In this document: in pieces, positions 28,051-36,450 of the stretch
How positions within the stretch are numbered: the first letter of the stretch is position 1
Layout of the letters: the number at the start of each line of letters is the position of its first letter
NCBI RefSeq assembly: GCF_009665255.1
Contig: NZ_CP035686.1
Location: 2,862,501 to 2,905,724 of the forward strand
Length of the DNA stretch: 43,224 nucleotides
Direction of reading: 5' to 3'
Source of the DNA: Vibrio metoecus
GTDB lineage: Bacteria > Pseudomonadota > Gammaproteobacteria > Enterobacterales > Vibrionaceae
Made by a program: the position numbers and the translations under genes
The notes under the pieces: generated by a model
Told to the model about the DNA's origin: nothing
Databases searched by the model: none
What the model saw: only the letters and a program-made list of their open reading frames with translations

Positions 28051-29270
28051 TGGCCGCGTTTGAATACAAAGCGCTGGATGCCAAAGGACGCCATAAAAAA
28101 GGCGTGATTGAGGGCGATAATGCACGTCAAGTGCGCCAGCGCCTGAAAGAGCAAGGCCTAGTACCAATGGAAGTGGTGGAAACGCAAGCCAAAGCCGCGC
28201 GCAGTCGCAGCCAAGGTTTTGCGTTTAAGCGCGGGATCAGTACGCCCGATCTGGCACTGATCACGCGCCAGTTATCGACCTTGGTGCAATCTGGCATGCC
28301 ACTGGAAGAGTGTTTACGCGCCGTTGCCGATCAGTCGGAAAAGCCGCGCATTCGCACCATGTTGGTTGCGGTACGAGCCAAAGTGACCGAAGGTTATACC
28401 CTCTCCGATAGCTTGGGGGATTACCCGCATGTGTTCGATGAGCTGTTTCGTTCTATGGTTGCGGCGGGTGAAAAATCTGGCCACCTGGATTCGGTGCTAG
28501 AACGACTGGCTGATTACGCCGAAAACCGCCAGAAAATGCGCTCTAAACTGCAGCAAGCCATGATTTACCCTGTGGTGCTGGTGGTGTTTGCAGTTGGTAT
28601 CGTCGCATTTTTGCTAGCAGCGGTAGTGCCGAAAATCGTGGGTCAGTTTGTGCAAATGGGGCAAGCCTTACCGGCTTCTACTCAGTTTCTGCTTGATGCC
28701 AGCGATTTCCTGCAGCATTGGGGGATTTCGCTGCTGATAGGTCTCTTGATGTTGATTTATCTGGTGCGCTGGTTGCTGACCAAGCCGGATCTTCGTTTGC
28801 GTTGGGATCGCCGAGTGATTTCGCTGCCGGTGATTGGCAAAATTGCCCGTGGTTTGAACACCGCTCGTTTTGCGCGCACGTTGTCAATTTGTACTTCGAG
28901 TGCCATTCCTATTTTGGATGGTATGCGCGTTGCGGTCGATGTGATGACCAATCAGTTTGTGAAACAGCAAGTATTGGCTGCGGCCGAAAACGTACGTGAA
29001 GGGTCGAGCCTGCGCAAAGCGTTAGAGCAGACCAAGCTCTTTCCTCCCATGATGCTGCACATGATTGCCAGTGGCGAACAAAGTGGTGAGCTAGAAGGCA
29101 TGCTGACGCGTGCCGCCGATAACCAAGACAACAGTTTTGAGTCAACGGTCAACATCGCGCTTGGCATTTTTACCCCAGCCTTGATTGCTTTGATGGCGGG
29201 GATGGTGCTGTTCATTGTGATGGCGACCCTAATGCCGATTTTGGAAATGAATAACTTAATGAGTCGTTAA
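28050..29270 (+). CDS. epsF: Type II secretion inner-membrane platform protein EpsF (GspF)
   Basis: Polytopic inner-membrane core of the assembly platform, working with EpsE, EpsL and EpsM. The 406-aa protein has two tandem GspF domains (~70-195 and ~270-400), each with the S-x-E-xSGxL-like element (AAGEKSGHLDSVLERLA and ASGEQSGELEGMLTRAA), and three transmembrane helices (MIYPVVLVVFAVGIVAFLLA ~170-190, WGISLLIGLLMLIYLVRWL ~222-240, IFTPALIALMAGMVLFIVMA ~375-395). The start ATG shares its A with the epsE stop TAA. Confidence 0.97.
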   Translation: MAAFEYKALDAKGRHKKGVIEGDNARQVRQRLKEQGLVPMEVVETQAKAARSRSQGFAFKRGISTPDLALITRQLSTLVQSGMPLEECLRAVADQSEKPRIRTMLVAVRAKVTEGYTLSDSLGDYPHVFDELFRSMVAAGEKSGHLDSVLERLADYAENRQKMRSKLQQAMIYPVVLVVFAVGIVAFLLAAVVPKIVGQFVQMGQALPASTQFLLDASDFLQHWGISLLIGLLMLIYLVRWLLTKPDLRLRWDRRVISLPVIGKIARGLNTARFARTLSICTSSAIPILDGMRVAVDVMTNQFVKQQVLAAAENVREGSSLRKALEQTKLFPPMMLHMIASGEQSGELEGMLTRAADNQDNSFESTVNIALGIFTPALIALMAGMVLFIVMATLMPILEMNNLMSR

Positions 29271-29310
29271 GTCGTTACCCGCGGCGAAAATGACATAGTG
29301 TGGAGTAACT

Positions 29311-29751
29311 ATGAAAAAAATGCGTAAACAAACGGGCTTTACCCTGCTCGAAGTAATGGTGGTTGTGGTGATCTTGGGCATTCTGGCCAGCTTTGTTGTG
29401 CCTAACTTGCTGGGTAACAAAGAAAAAGCAGACCAACAGAAAGCGGTGACCGATATCGTTGCGCTGGAAAATGCGTTGGATATGTACAAGCTCGACAACA
29501 GCGTTTACCCGACGACCGATCAAGGGCTGGAAGCATTGGTAAGCAAACCCACCAATCCAGAGCCACGTAACTACCGTGATGGCGGTTATATCAAGCGTCT
29601 GCCTAAAGATCCTTGGGGTAACGATTACCAATACTTGAGCCCAGGCGATAAAGGCACGATTGACGTGTTCACGCTAGGCGCGGACGGTCAAGAAGGCGGT
29701 GAAGGTACTGCGGCTGATATCGGTAACTGGAACATTCAAGATTTCCAATAA
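29311..29751 (+). CDS. epsG: Major pseudopilin EpsG (GspG)
   Basis: The main subunit of the periplasmic pseudopilus that acts as the secretion piston. The 146-aa prepseudopilin has a short basic leader MKKMRKQTG cut by prepilin peptidase (PilD, not encoded here) before FTLLE, with the required Glu5. The hydrophobic helix VMVVVVILGILASFVVP follows, and the C-terminal calcium-binding domain has DPWGNDYQYLSPG and DVFTLGADGQEGGEG. A ribosome site GGAG lies upstream. A hairpin lies just after the stop at 29760-29792 and a 73-base gap separates it from epsH. Confidence 0.97.
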   Translation: MKKMRKQTGFTLLEVMVVVVILGILASFVVPNLLGNKEKADQQKAVTDIVALENALDMYKLDNSVYPTTDQGLEALVSKPTNPEPRNYRDGGYIKRLPKDPWGNDYQYLSPGDKGTIDVFTLGADGQEGGEGTAADIGNWNIQDFQ

Positions 29752-29759
29752 TCGCAGTG

Positions 29760-29792
29760 ATTCCCATCTGGACTCTTCAGTTAGATGGGAAT
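29760..29792 (+). other. Hairpin between epsG and epsH
   Basis: ATTCCCATCT, 13-base loop, AGATGGGAAT: a perfect 10-bp stem in the only sizeable gap of the operon after epsG. No T tract follows, so transcription should continue, but the stem could protect the upstream mRNA end and allow more EpsG than the minor pseudopilins. Confidence 0.6.
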
Positions 29793-29824
29793 AGTGATCC
29801 ACAAACAGATGCCTGATTGAATTT

Positions 29825-30406
29825 ATGACAGCGACACGCGGTTTTACTTTGCTGGAAATTTTGCTGGTGCTGGTACTGATTTCGGTCAGTGCGGTGGCGG
29901 TCATCGCCACCTTTCCGGTTTCCGTCAAAGATGAAGCCAAAATCAGTGCGCAGAGTTTTTATCAGCGTCTGTTGCTGCTCAATGAGGAAGCGATTCTCAG
30001 CGGGCAAGATTTTGGCGTGCGGATCGATGTCGATACGCGCCGTCTCACTTTTTTGCAACTGACCGCCGAGAAAGGTTGGCAAAAGTGGCAAAACGATAAG
30101 ATGACCAACCAAACCACGCTCAAGGATGGCTTACAACTCGATTTTGAACTCGGTGGTGGAGCGTGGCAAAAAGACGATCGCTTGTTTAATCCCGGTTCAC
30201 TGTTCGATGAAGAGATGTTTGCCGATAAGAAAGAAGAAAAACAAGAGCCCCCGCCACAACTGTTTGTGCTTTCGAGTGGTGAAGTGACCCCCTTTGTACT
30301 GAGTATTTTCCCCAAAGGGCAACCACACGATGAGCAGTGGCGAGTGGAAGCGCAAGAAAATGGCACTTTGCGTTTGTTAGCTCCGGGAGACAGTGATGAA
30401 AAGTAA
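29825..30406 (+). CDS. epsH: Minor pseudopilin EpsH (GspH)
   Basis: Minor pseudopilin near the tip of the pseudopilus. The 193-aa precursor has a very short leader MTATRG cut before FTLLE, then the hydrophobic helix ILLVLVLISVSAVAVIATFP, and a soluble GspH domain (~40-190) with an acidic/basic loop FADKKEEKQEPPPQ that is likely flexible. It overlaps epsI by 11 bases. Confidence 0.95.
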   Translation: MTATRGFTLLEILLVLVLISVSAVAVIATFPVSVKDEAKISAQSFYQRLLLLNEEAILSGQDFGVRIDVDTRRLTFLQLTAEKGWQKWQNDKMTNQTTLKDGLQLDFELGGGAWQKDDRLFNPGSLFDEEMFADKKEEKQEPPPQLFVLSSGEVTPFVLSIFPKGQPHDEQWRVEAQENGTLRLLAPGDSDEK

Positions 30407-30749
30407 ACGTGGTTTCACCTTGCTTGAAGTGCTGGTCGCGCTGGCAATTTTCGCTACCGCGGCGATCAGCGTGATCCGCTCGGTTAGTCAGCACATCAAT
30501 ACCGTTAACTATCTAGAAGAAAAGATGTTTGCTTCCATGGTGGTGGATAATCAAATGGCGCAAGTCATCCTTAGCCCGCAATCCTTAGCGGCGCGAGAGG
30601 GCAGTGAGCAGATGGCCGGACGGACTTGGTACTGGAAGCTGAGTCCTGTCAAAACCGCCGACAATCTGCTCAAAGCCTTTGATGTGAGTGTCGCCACCGA
30701 AAAAGGTGCGACCCCAGTCGTGACGGTACGTAGCTATGTTCCGAACTAG
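30396..30749 (+). CDS. epsI: Minor pseudopilin EpsI (GspI)
   Basis: Minor pseudopilin that nucleates the tip complex with EpsJ and EpsK. The 117-aa precursor starts at ATG 30396, preferred over GTG 30393, with GGGAG upstream. Leader MKSKRG cut before FTLLE; helix VLVALAIFATAAISVIRSV; the soluble part is short, as usual for GspI. It overlaps epsH (11 bases) and epsJ (14 bases). Confidence 0.95.
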   Translation: MKSKRGFTLLEVLVALAIFATAAISVIRSVSQHINTVNYLEEKMFASMVVDNQMAQVILSPQSLAAREGSEQMAGRTWYWKLSPVKTADNLLKAFDVSVATEKGATPVVTVRSYVPN

Positions 30750-31416
30750 GTCAAATCGGGCTTTACAGAAGTTTTCTCGCTCAAAAAAAGCGGGATTCAC
30801 CTTGATTGAAGTGCTGGTGGCGATTGCGATTTTCGCCAGCTTGAGTGTGGGCGCGTATCAGGTGCTCAATCAAGTGCAACGCAGCAATGAAATTTCCGCC
30901 GAACGCACCGCGCGTTTGGCCGAATTGCAACGTGCGATGGTGATCATGGATGCCGATTTTCGGCAAATGGCGCTACGCCAGTTCCGTACGGATGGTGAAG
31001 CACCGAGCGAGCAAATCCTACAATGGAAAGAATCGCTGCTCGATTCGGATCAGCACGGTTTGTTGTTTGCGCGCTTAGGTTGGCACAACCCACAGCAACA
31101 ATTTCCGCGCGGTGAAGTGGCGAAAGTGGGCTATCGTCTGTTTGATCAGCGCCTAGAACGAGTTTGGTGGCGTTATCCAGATACACCCGCGGGGCAACAG
31201 GGCTTAATTTCCCCCTTATTAACTGGGGTGGAGGATTGGAAAGTCCAGTTCTATTTGCAAGGACAATGGAGCAATGACTGGGTGCCGACCAATGCTTTGC
31301 CCGAAGCGGTAAAAGTGACCTTGAGATTGAAAGACTACGGCGAAATCGAGCGAATTTATCTCACTGGTGGTGGCTCATTGAATATGCCTGCAGAGAGTGT
31401 TGAAAATGGTAGCTAA
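30736..31416 (+). CDS. epsJ: Minor pseudopilin EpsJ (GspJ)
   Basis: Minor pseudopilin of the tip complex. The 226-aa precursor has an unusually long basic leader of about 20 residues (MFRTRSNRALQKFSRSKKAG) before FTLIE; there is no alternative in-frame start between the ATG and the cleavage site, so the leader is real. The helix VLVAIAIFASLSVGAYQVL follows, then the GspJ domain with LARLGWHNPQQ-like and RVWWRYPDTPAG segments. Its start lies inside epsI and its end overlaps epsK by 11 bases. Confidence 0.95.
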   Translation: MFRTRSNRALQKFSRSKKAGFTLIEVLVAIAIFASLSVGAYQVLNQVQRSNEISAERTARLAELQRAMVIMDADFRQMALRQFRTDGEAPSEQILQWKESLLDSDQHGLLFARLGWHNPQQQFPRGEVAKVGYRLFDQRLERVWWRYPDTPAGQQGLISPLLTGVEDWKVQFYLQGQWSNDWVPTNALPEAVKVTLRLKDYGEIERIYLTGGGSLNMPAESVENGS

Positions 31417-32416
31417 ACAGCGCGGTGTCGCGCTGATTGTTGTTTTACTGTTGCTTGCGGTGATGGTTTCGATCGCGGCGACCATGGCTGAGCGATTGTT
31501 TAGCCAGTTTCAGCGAGCTACGCATCAACTCAATTACCAACAAGCCTATTGGTATAGTGTTGGGGTGGAAGCGTTAGCCAAAAAAGGCATCGAGCAGAGC
31601 TACCAAGACAGCGAAACCGTCAATTTAAGCCAACCTTGGGCGCTCAAGGAGCAAACCTATCCGCTCGATTATGGGCAAGTGCGCGGTAAAATTCGTGATA
31701 TGCAAGCCTGCTTTAACCTCAATGCGTTGGCCAGTGTAAAGTTCACGCCGGAAAGTGTGAAAAAACCGTATCTGTTAACGGTCCTGCAAGCCTTGCTTGA
31801 AGGGTTGAACGTGGAGAGTTATCAGGCGGAAACCATCGCCGATTCGACGTTTGAATTTATTGATAAAGACGATGCCGTACGTACGGCGTATGGCGTGGAA
31901 GACAGTTATTACGAATCGATGTTGCCAGCGTATATGGCGCCCAATACTTGGTTGGCGGATGTCAGTGAGTGGCGCGCAGTGCAGCAAGTGGGAGGGAAAG
32001 TGATGAACGATGCTTTGCCCTACCTCTGTGCCTTGCCAACCGATCAATGGCGTTTGAATGTGAACACCTTGCCCGCCGAACAAGCGGCACTTTTAGCCGC
32101 GATGTTCAGCCCAACCTTGAGTGAAGAGAGTGCCAAAACCTTGCTCGAAGGGCGACCTTTCGATGGCTGGGCGAGTGTGGATGATTTTCTTGCCCAATCG
32201 GCACTCACCGGAGTGGATAACGCGGTGCGTGAGGAAGCGAAGAAATACCTCAGTGTGGATAGCCATTATTTTGAATTAGATGCACAGGTGCTGGTCGATA
32301 CGTCTCGCGTGCGGATCCGCAGCCTGTTTTACAGTAACGATAAGAAAACTGCGACGGTGATACGCCGCCGCTTTGGAGGGATCAGTGAGCGAGTTTCTGA
32401 CCGTTCGACTGAGTAG
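31406..32416 (+). CDS. epsK: Minor pseudopilin EpsK (GspK)
   Basis: Large minor pseudopilin that caps the pseudopilus tip. The 336-aa precursor starts at ATG 31406 (preferred over GTG 31397) with leader MVAKQRG before VALIVV; unlike EpsG-J it lacks Glu5, as is normal for GspK. The soluble part holds the two GspK domains with DMQACFNLNAL near residue 100 and NTLPAEQAALLAAMFSP near 220. It overlaps epsL by 32 bases. Confidence 0.95.
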   Translation: MVAKQRGVALIVVLLLLAVMVSIAATMAERLFSQFQRATHQLNYQQAYWYSVGVEALAKKGIEQSYQDSETVNLSQPWALKEQTYPLDYGQVRGKIRDMQACFNLNALASVKFTPESVKKPYLLTVLQALLEGLNVESYQAETIADSTFEFIDKDDAVRTAYGVEDSYYESMLPAYMAPNTWLADVSEWRAVQQVGGKVMNDALPYLCALPTDQWRLNVNTLPAEQAALLAAMFSPTLSEESAKTLLEGRPFDGWASVDDFLAQSALTGVDNAVREEAKKYLSVDSHYFELDAQVLVDTSRVRIRSLFYSNDKKTATVIRRRFGGISERVSDRSTE

Positions 32417-33596
32417 TCAAAAAGAGGCCGATATCCCTTGGCTGGTCTGGTCTGCCGAGCAGCAAGAAGTGATTGCCAGCGGCCAAGTGGCTGGTTGGGA
32501 AGCCTTGCATGAAATTGAGCCTTATGCCGATCAGCGCAGCGTAGTGGTATTACTGGCGGCGAGTGATTTGATTTTAACGTCAGTGGATATCCCGCCCGGC
32601 GCTTCTCGTCAGCTTGAAAATATGCTGCCGTATTTGTTAGAAGATGAAATCGCCCAAGATGTGGAAGATGTGCACTTTTGTGTGCTGAGTAAAGGACGAG
32701 AAACGGCGGATGTGGTCGGTGTCGATCGTCTTTGGCTGCGCGCTTGTCTAGATCATCTCAAAGCGTGCGGTTTTGATGTGAAGCGCGTATTGCCTGATGT
32801 ACTGGCGATCCCTCGCCCAGAGCACGGTTTAGCCGCCCTGCAATTGGGTGATGAGTGGTTAGTGCGTAAAAGCACTACACAAGGGATGGCAGTGGACGCG
32901 CAGTGGTTAAGCTTACTGGCCGCTTCCGATTGGGTGCAGAATGAAGGTGAGTATTTGCCTTTACAAGCGCTCACGCCACTTCCTGAGCTGAGCTTAGCTG
33001 AAACCCAAGTGTGGCGTTATGAGCCGAGCGGTTTAGTCATGCAACTGCTGACTCAGGAGGCGTTAAGCAGCAAGTTCAACTTGCTGACGGGGAGTTTTAA
33101 ACTCAAATCTTCTTGGCTGCGGCATTGGCAAATATGGCGCAAAGTGGCGATCGCTGCTGGGCTATTTGTCTCGGTTTCAATCAGTTATTCGCTGTTTCAG
33201 GCGCATCAATACGAAGCACAAGCGGACGCTTACCGCGCGGAAAGTGAGCGGATTTTCCGCAGCATCTTCCCTGATAAACAGAAAATCCCGACCGTGACTT
33301 ATTTGAAAAGACAGATGAGTGATGAGATGGCGCGTTTATCTGGCGGTGCCAGTGTGGGCAGCGTTTTGAAGTGGCTAAGCCCGTTGCCTGAAGCTTTGAA
33401 AGGGGTCAATCTACAACTGCAAAGCATCAAATTTGACAGTAACCGCAGTGAGATTCGCCTAGAAGCGACCAGCCGTGATTTCCAAAGTTTTGAACAAGCT
33501 CGCACTCAGCTTGAGCAGTATTTTGCTGTTGAACAGGGGCAGCTCAATAAAAATGGCGAGCAAGTGTTTGGCGTGTTTGTTGTGAAGCCCAAGTAA
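32385..33596 (+). CDS. epsL: Type II secretion protein EpsL (GspL)
   Basis: Bitopic inner-membrane protein; its cytosolic actin-like domain recruits the ATPase EpsE and its periplasmic ferredoxin-like domain pairs with EpsM. From GTG 32385 it is 403 aa; this start (MSEFLTVRL) is preferred over TTG 32373 because GGAGGG lies just upstream. The cytosolic domain is ~1-240, the transmembrane helix ~254-272 (VAIAAGLFVSVSISYSLF), and the periplasmic domain ~320-403. It begins 32 bases before the epsK stop. Confidence 0.96.
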   Translation: MSEFLTVRLSSQKEADIPWLVWSAEQQEVIASGQVAGWEALHEIEPYADQRSVVVLLAASDLILTSVDIPPGASRQLENMLPYLLEDEIAQDVEDVHFCVLSKGRETADVVGVDRLWLRACLDHLKACGFDVKRVLPDVLAIPRPEHGLAALQLGDEWLVRKSTTQGMAVDAQWLSLLAASDWVQNEGEYLPLQALTPLPELSLAETQVWRYEPSGLVMQLLTQEALSSKFNLLTGSFKLKSSWLRHWQIWRKVAIAAGLFVSVSISYSLFQAHQYEAQADAYRAESERIFRSIFPDKQKIPTVTYLKRQMSDEMARLSGGASVGSVLKWLSPLPEALKGVNLQLQSIKFDSNRSEIRLEATSRDFQSFEQARTQLEQYFAVEQGQLNKNGEQVFGVFVVKPK

Positions 33597-33605
33597 GGAG
33601 AAATG

Positions 33606-34103
33606 ATGAAAGAATTATTGGCTCCTGTGCAGGCTTGGTGGCGAAGTGTCACCCCTCGTGAGCAAAAAATGGTAATGGGCATGGGCGTGCTGACGGTACT
33701 CGCTATCGCTTATTGGGGCATATGGCAGCCTTTGAGTGAGCGTACCGCTCAAGCTCAAGCGCGTGTACAAACCGAAAAACAGCTACTGAGTTGGGTGAGT
33801 GAAAACGCCAACGACATCGTAACGCTCCGTGCGCAGGGGGGCAGTGATGCGCCAAGCGATCAACCACTCAATCAGGTGATCACTAACTCGACGCGTCAGT
33901 TCAATATTGAGCTGATCCGCGTGCAGCCACGCGGCGAAATGATGCAGGTCTGGATCCAACCGCTCCCGTTTTCGCAATTGGTCTCATGGATTGCGTATTT
34001 GCAAGAGCGCCAAGGGGTGAGCGTGGATGCGATTGATATTGACCGTGGTAAAGTGAACGGTGTTGTGGAAGTCAAACGTCTGCAACTGAAGCGTGGAGGC
34101 TGA
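33606..34103 (+). CDS. epsM: Type II secretion protein EpsM (GspM)
   Basis: Small bitopic inner-membrane protein that stabilises EpsL in the assembly platform. The 165-aa protein has a transmembrane helix (~21-39: MVMGMGVLTVLAIAYWGIW) and a periplasmic ferredoxin-like domain (~80-160). ATG 33606 was chosen over the adjacent ATG 33603 because AGGAG is then 5 bases upstream. It ends one base before epsN. Confidence 0.95.
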   Translation: MKELLAPVQAWWRSVTPREQKMVMGMGVLTVLAIAYWGIWQPLSERTAQAQARVQTEKQLLSWVSENANDIVTLRAQGGSDAPSDQPLNQVITNSTRQFNIELIRVQPRGEMMQVWIQPLPFSQLVSWIAYLQERQGVSVDAIDIDRGKVNGVVEVKRLQLKRGG

Positions 34104-34104
34104 T

Positions 34105-34863
34105 ATGAAGCGTGCTGTTGGCTATGGTCTGTTATTTCCCACAGTGTTAATGACCAGCGTGGTCGTGCATTTGCCTGCCCAAGTGGCGCTTAGCCCGCTA
34201 CCGCTGCCTGAAGGTTTAGAGCTCACCGGCATAGAGGGCACTCTGTGGCAAGGTCAAGCCGCGCAAGTTCGTTGGCAAGGCATGAGCCTAGGTGATCTCA
34301 ACTGGGATCTCCACCTCTCGGCGTTGCTGTTGGGGCAGTTGGAGGCGGATATCCGCTTTGGCCGCGGTAGCAGCACACAACTAAGAGGTAAAGGTGTCGT
34401 GGGGATCGGTTTGAGTGGTCCCTATGCCGATGATTTTTTACTCTCCTTACCGGCTGCGCAAGCCATTACTTGGCTACCGCTACCCGTACCACTGATGGCG
34501 CAAGGGCAGTTGGAGATGACCGTCAAGCAATACCGCTTTGGTGAGCCTTACTGCCAGCAAGCCGAAGGCAGCTTAGCTTGGTCAGCCGCGCAGCTAGAAT
34601 CGCCGCTTGGTGCGCTGCAGCTTGGTACTGTCGTGTCGGATTTTACCTGCCAAGAGAGCGTTGTGACCCTGAAAGGTGGCCAAAAAACTGCGCAGGTGAG
34701 TAGTGAATTTAACCTCAGTTTACAGCCGGACAATCGCTATCAAGCACAAGCGTGGTTTAAACCAGAAGCGGAATTTCCTGAGAGTTTAAAGGAGCAGTTG
34801 AGCTGGCTACCGCAGCCTGATGGGCAAGGTCGCTATCCGTTCAATCAACAAGGTCAGCTCTAG
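34105..34863 (+). CDS. epsN: Type II secretion protein EpsN (GspN)
   Basis: Accessory inner-membrane-anchored protein of the type II system, present in only some systems and not always essential. The 252-aa protein has an N-terminal signal/anchor (RAVGYGLLFPTVLMTSVVVHL), followed by a beta-rich periplasmic domain with GLELTGIEGTLWQGQAAQV and GSLAWSAAQLESPLGALQLG. ATG 34105 is preferred over GTG 34093 because GGAGG lies 5 bases upstream. It is last of the operon, with a terminator-like hairpin after it. Confidence 0.93.
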   Translation: MKRAVGYGLLFPTVLMTSVVVHLPAQVALSPLPLPEGLELTGIEGTLWQGQAAQVRWQGMSLGDLNWDLHLSALLLGQLEADIRFGRGSSTQLRGKGVVGIGLSGPYADDFLLSLPAAQAITWLPLPVPLMAQGQLEMTVKQYRFGEPYCQQAEGSLAWSAAQLESPLGALQLGTVVSDFTCQESVVTLKGGQKTAQVSSEFNLSLQPDNRYQAQAWFKPEAEFPESLKEQLSWLPQPDGQGRYPFNQQGQL

Positions 34864-34880
34864 GATGTGTTATCCCATTC

Positions 34881-34906
34881 ATTTCACGCCCAACTGGGCG
34901 TGAAAT
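34881..34906. terminator. Shared terminator between epsN and cysQ
   Basis: ATTTCACGCCC, loop AACT, GGGCGTGAAAT: a perfect 11-bp stem between convergent genes, with a short T run (TTTTA) on the plus side. It lies 17 bases after epsN and 8 bases after the cysQ stop (reading minus). Confidence 0.75.
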
Positions 34907-34914
34907 TTTATCGG

Positions 34915-35742
34915 CTAGTCTTTGATTTTTAAGATCTCATTCCAAGGTAAATCCGCATCACCGAGCACGATGAAGTTCGGGTTCTCCAAGGTTTCTCGCT
35001 CATTGTAAGAGAGGGGGGATAATTGAGTGCTCAGAATGCGCCCACCCGCTTCTTCGACAATGCACTGGGTTGCGGCGGTATCCCATTCGCCAGTTGGACC
35101 AAGGCGCAGATAGCAATCTACCGCACCTTCTGCCACTAAGCAGGCTTTCAGTGCTGCGGAGCCCAGTGGCACCAAGTCATAATTCCAAGCACTGCTTAAA
35201 CGGCGCGTGATTTTGTTGATGTCTTGGCGACGGCTGATGGCAATCGCGATCGAGCTGCTCGGCAGCTCATGTTTGTGTGTCTGAATTTTGAGGCTCTGCG
35301 CCATGTCGGGGATCTTCCACGCCCCTTTGCCTGCGTAAGCGTAGTAAGTCACGCCAGAAACGGGGCCATACACCACCCCCATCACCGGATGGTTATTTTC
35401 CACGAGCGCAATGATGGTCGCGAAGTCGCCGCTACGTGCGATGAACTCTTGAGTGCCATCGAGCGGATCCACCAGCCAATAGCGCTGCCATGTTTCGCGA
35501 GTGGCAAGGTCGATATTGGCCTCTTCCTCCGAGAGGATCGGAATATCAGGGGTCAGCTCGCGTAGCTGTTCACACAGAAACTTATGCGCCGCTAGATCAG
35601 CGCTGGTGACTGGCGTTGAGTCACTTTTGGTGAAGGCTTCATAAGATTTATTTTGATAGATATCGAGGATGAGTTGCCCTGCCGCTCGCGCGATGTTAAT
35701 CACATCGGGCAGTAGGTGCGAGAGATCCTGTGGTGTAAACAT
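34915..35742 (-). CDS. cysQ: 3'(2'),5'-bisphosphate nucleotidase CysQ
   Basis: Removes the 3' phosphate from PAP (and PAPS), a by-product of sulfate assimilation; magnesium-dependent and lithium-sensitive in this family. The 275-aa protein has all family motifs: EEAN, DPLDGTQEFIARSGDFA (metal-binding Asp residues) and GEWDTAATQCIVEEAGG. I start at ATG 35742 (MFTPQDLSHLL) with GGAG 5 bases upstream; the longer frame to 35820 adds 26 residues with no family match and runs into nudE. It follows nudE by 22 bases. Confidence 0.95.
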   Translation of the reverse strand: MFTPQDLSHLLPDVINIARAAGQLILDIYQNKSYEAFTKSDSTPVTSADLAAHKFLCEQLRELTPDIPILSEEEANIDLATRETWQRYWLVDPLDGTQEFIARSGDFATIIALVENNHPVMGVVYGPVSGVTYYAYAGKGAWKIPDMAQSLKIQTHKHELPSSSIAIAISRRQDINKITRRLSSAWNYDLVPLGSAALKACLVAEGAVDCYLRLGPTGEWDTAATQCIVEEAGGRILSTQLSPLSYNERETLENPNFIVLGDADLPWNEILKIKD

Positions 35743-35764
35743 AGTGACTCCGAAGGCGCGCGAT

Positions 35765-36313
35765 TCACGCCTGAAGAAAACGCAGAGCCAACAGCAAGGC
35801 TGTGATGCTGCGCGCTTCACAAAAATCGAGATGGGTCAGCAGATCTTCTGCTTGTGCTAAAGGCCAGCGAATGACCTCCAACGGCTCTGGCTCATCCCCC
35901 TCTAACTGTTCTGAGTATAGATCCTGAGCAACAAAAAGAACCATTTTGCTCGAGAAGTAAGAGGGAGCCAGCACCACCTCTTTGAGTGGGGTTAACTGGC
36001 GCGCGCCAAAGCCAATTTCTTCTTTTAACTCGCGATTGGCTGCTTCTTCAGTGGTTTCACCATGATCGACCAAGCCTTTTGGAAAGCCTAATTCGTAACG
36101 CTCCGTTCCTGCAGCGTATTCGCGCACGAGGAGTAGATCTCCTTGGGCTGTGATCGGCACCATCATCACCGCATGACGACCGCTCGGCTTCATGCGTTCA
36201 TAGGTTCTTTGTTCACCGTTTGAGAAACGCAGATCCAAAGCTTCAATAGTAAACAGACGCGATTTGGCGACCGTTTCACGCTCCAGAATTTCTGGTAAAG
36301 ATTTGGATGACAT
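35765..36313 (-). CDS. nudE: ADP compounds hydrolase NudE (Nudix)
   Basis: Cytosolic Nudix pyrophosphatase acting on ADP-ribose, Ap3A and NADH in its E. coli homologue. The 182-aa protein has the full Nudix box GLVDHGETTEEAANRELKEE followed by IGF. ATG 36313 has AGGAG 7 bases upstream; the longer open frame to 36379 adds 22 residues that do not fit the family. It is upstream of cysQ in a likely two-gene operon. Confidence 0.94.
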   Translation of the reverse strand: MSSKSLPEILERETVAKSRLFTIEALDLRFSNGEQRTYERMKPSGRHAVMMVPITAQGDLLLVREYAAGTERYELGFPKGLVDHGETTEEAANRELKEEIGFGARQLTPLKEVVLAPSYFSSKMVLFVAQDLYSEQLEGDEPEPLEVIRWPLAQAEDLLTHLDFCEARSITALLLALRFLQA

Positions 36314-36392
36314 ACGCTGACTCCTGAGCAAAAAAGTTTTCTTAATATATGAGAAATAATCACAGTTTGAAACGCTCAATATGCAGACACCA

Positions 36393-36422
36393 ATAAAAAA
36401 GCTGATGCGGAGACATCAGCTT
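36393..36422 (-). terminator. Rho-independent terminator of nfuA
   Basis: On the minus strand AAGCTGATG, 6-base loop, CATCAGCTT then TTTTTATTG. It lies 28 bases past the nfuA stop and before nudE. Confidence 0.88.
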
Positions 36423-36450
36423 CAAATAGGAAGGTTATGCAGATTGAGTG

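Noticed and set aside
35743..35820. Longer cysQ N-terminus
   Set aside because: It overlaps nudE, adds Cys/Arg-rich residues foreign to the family, and a good ribosome site precedes ATG 35742.
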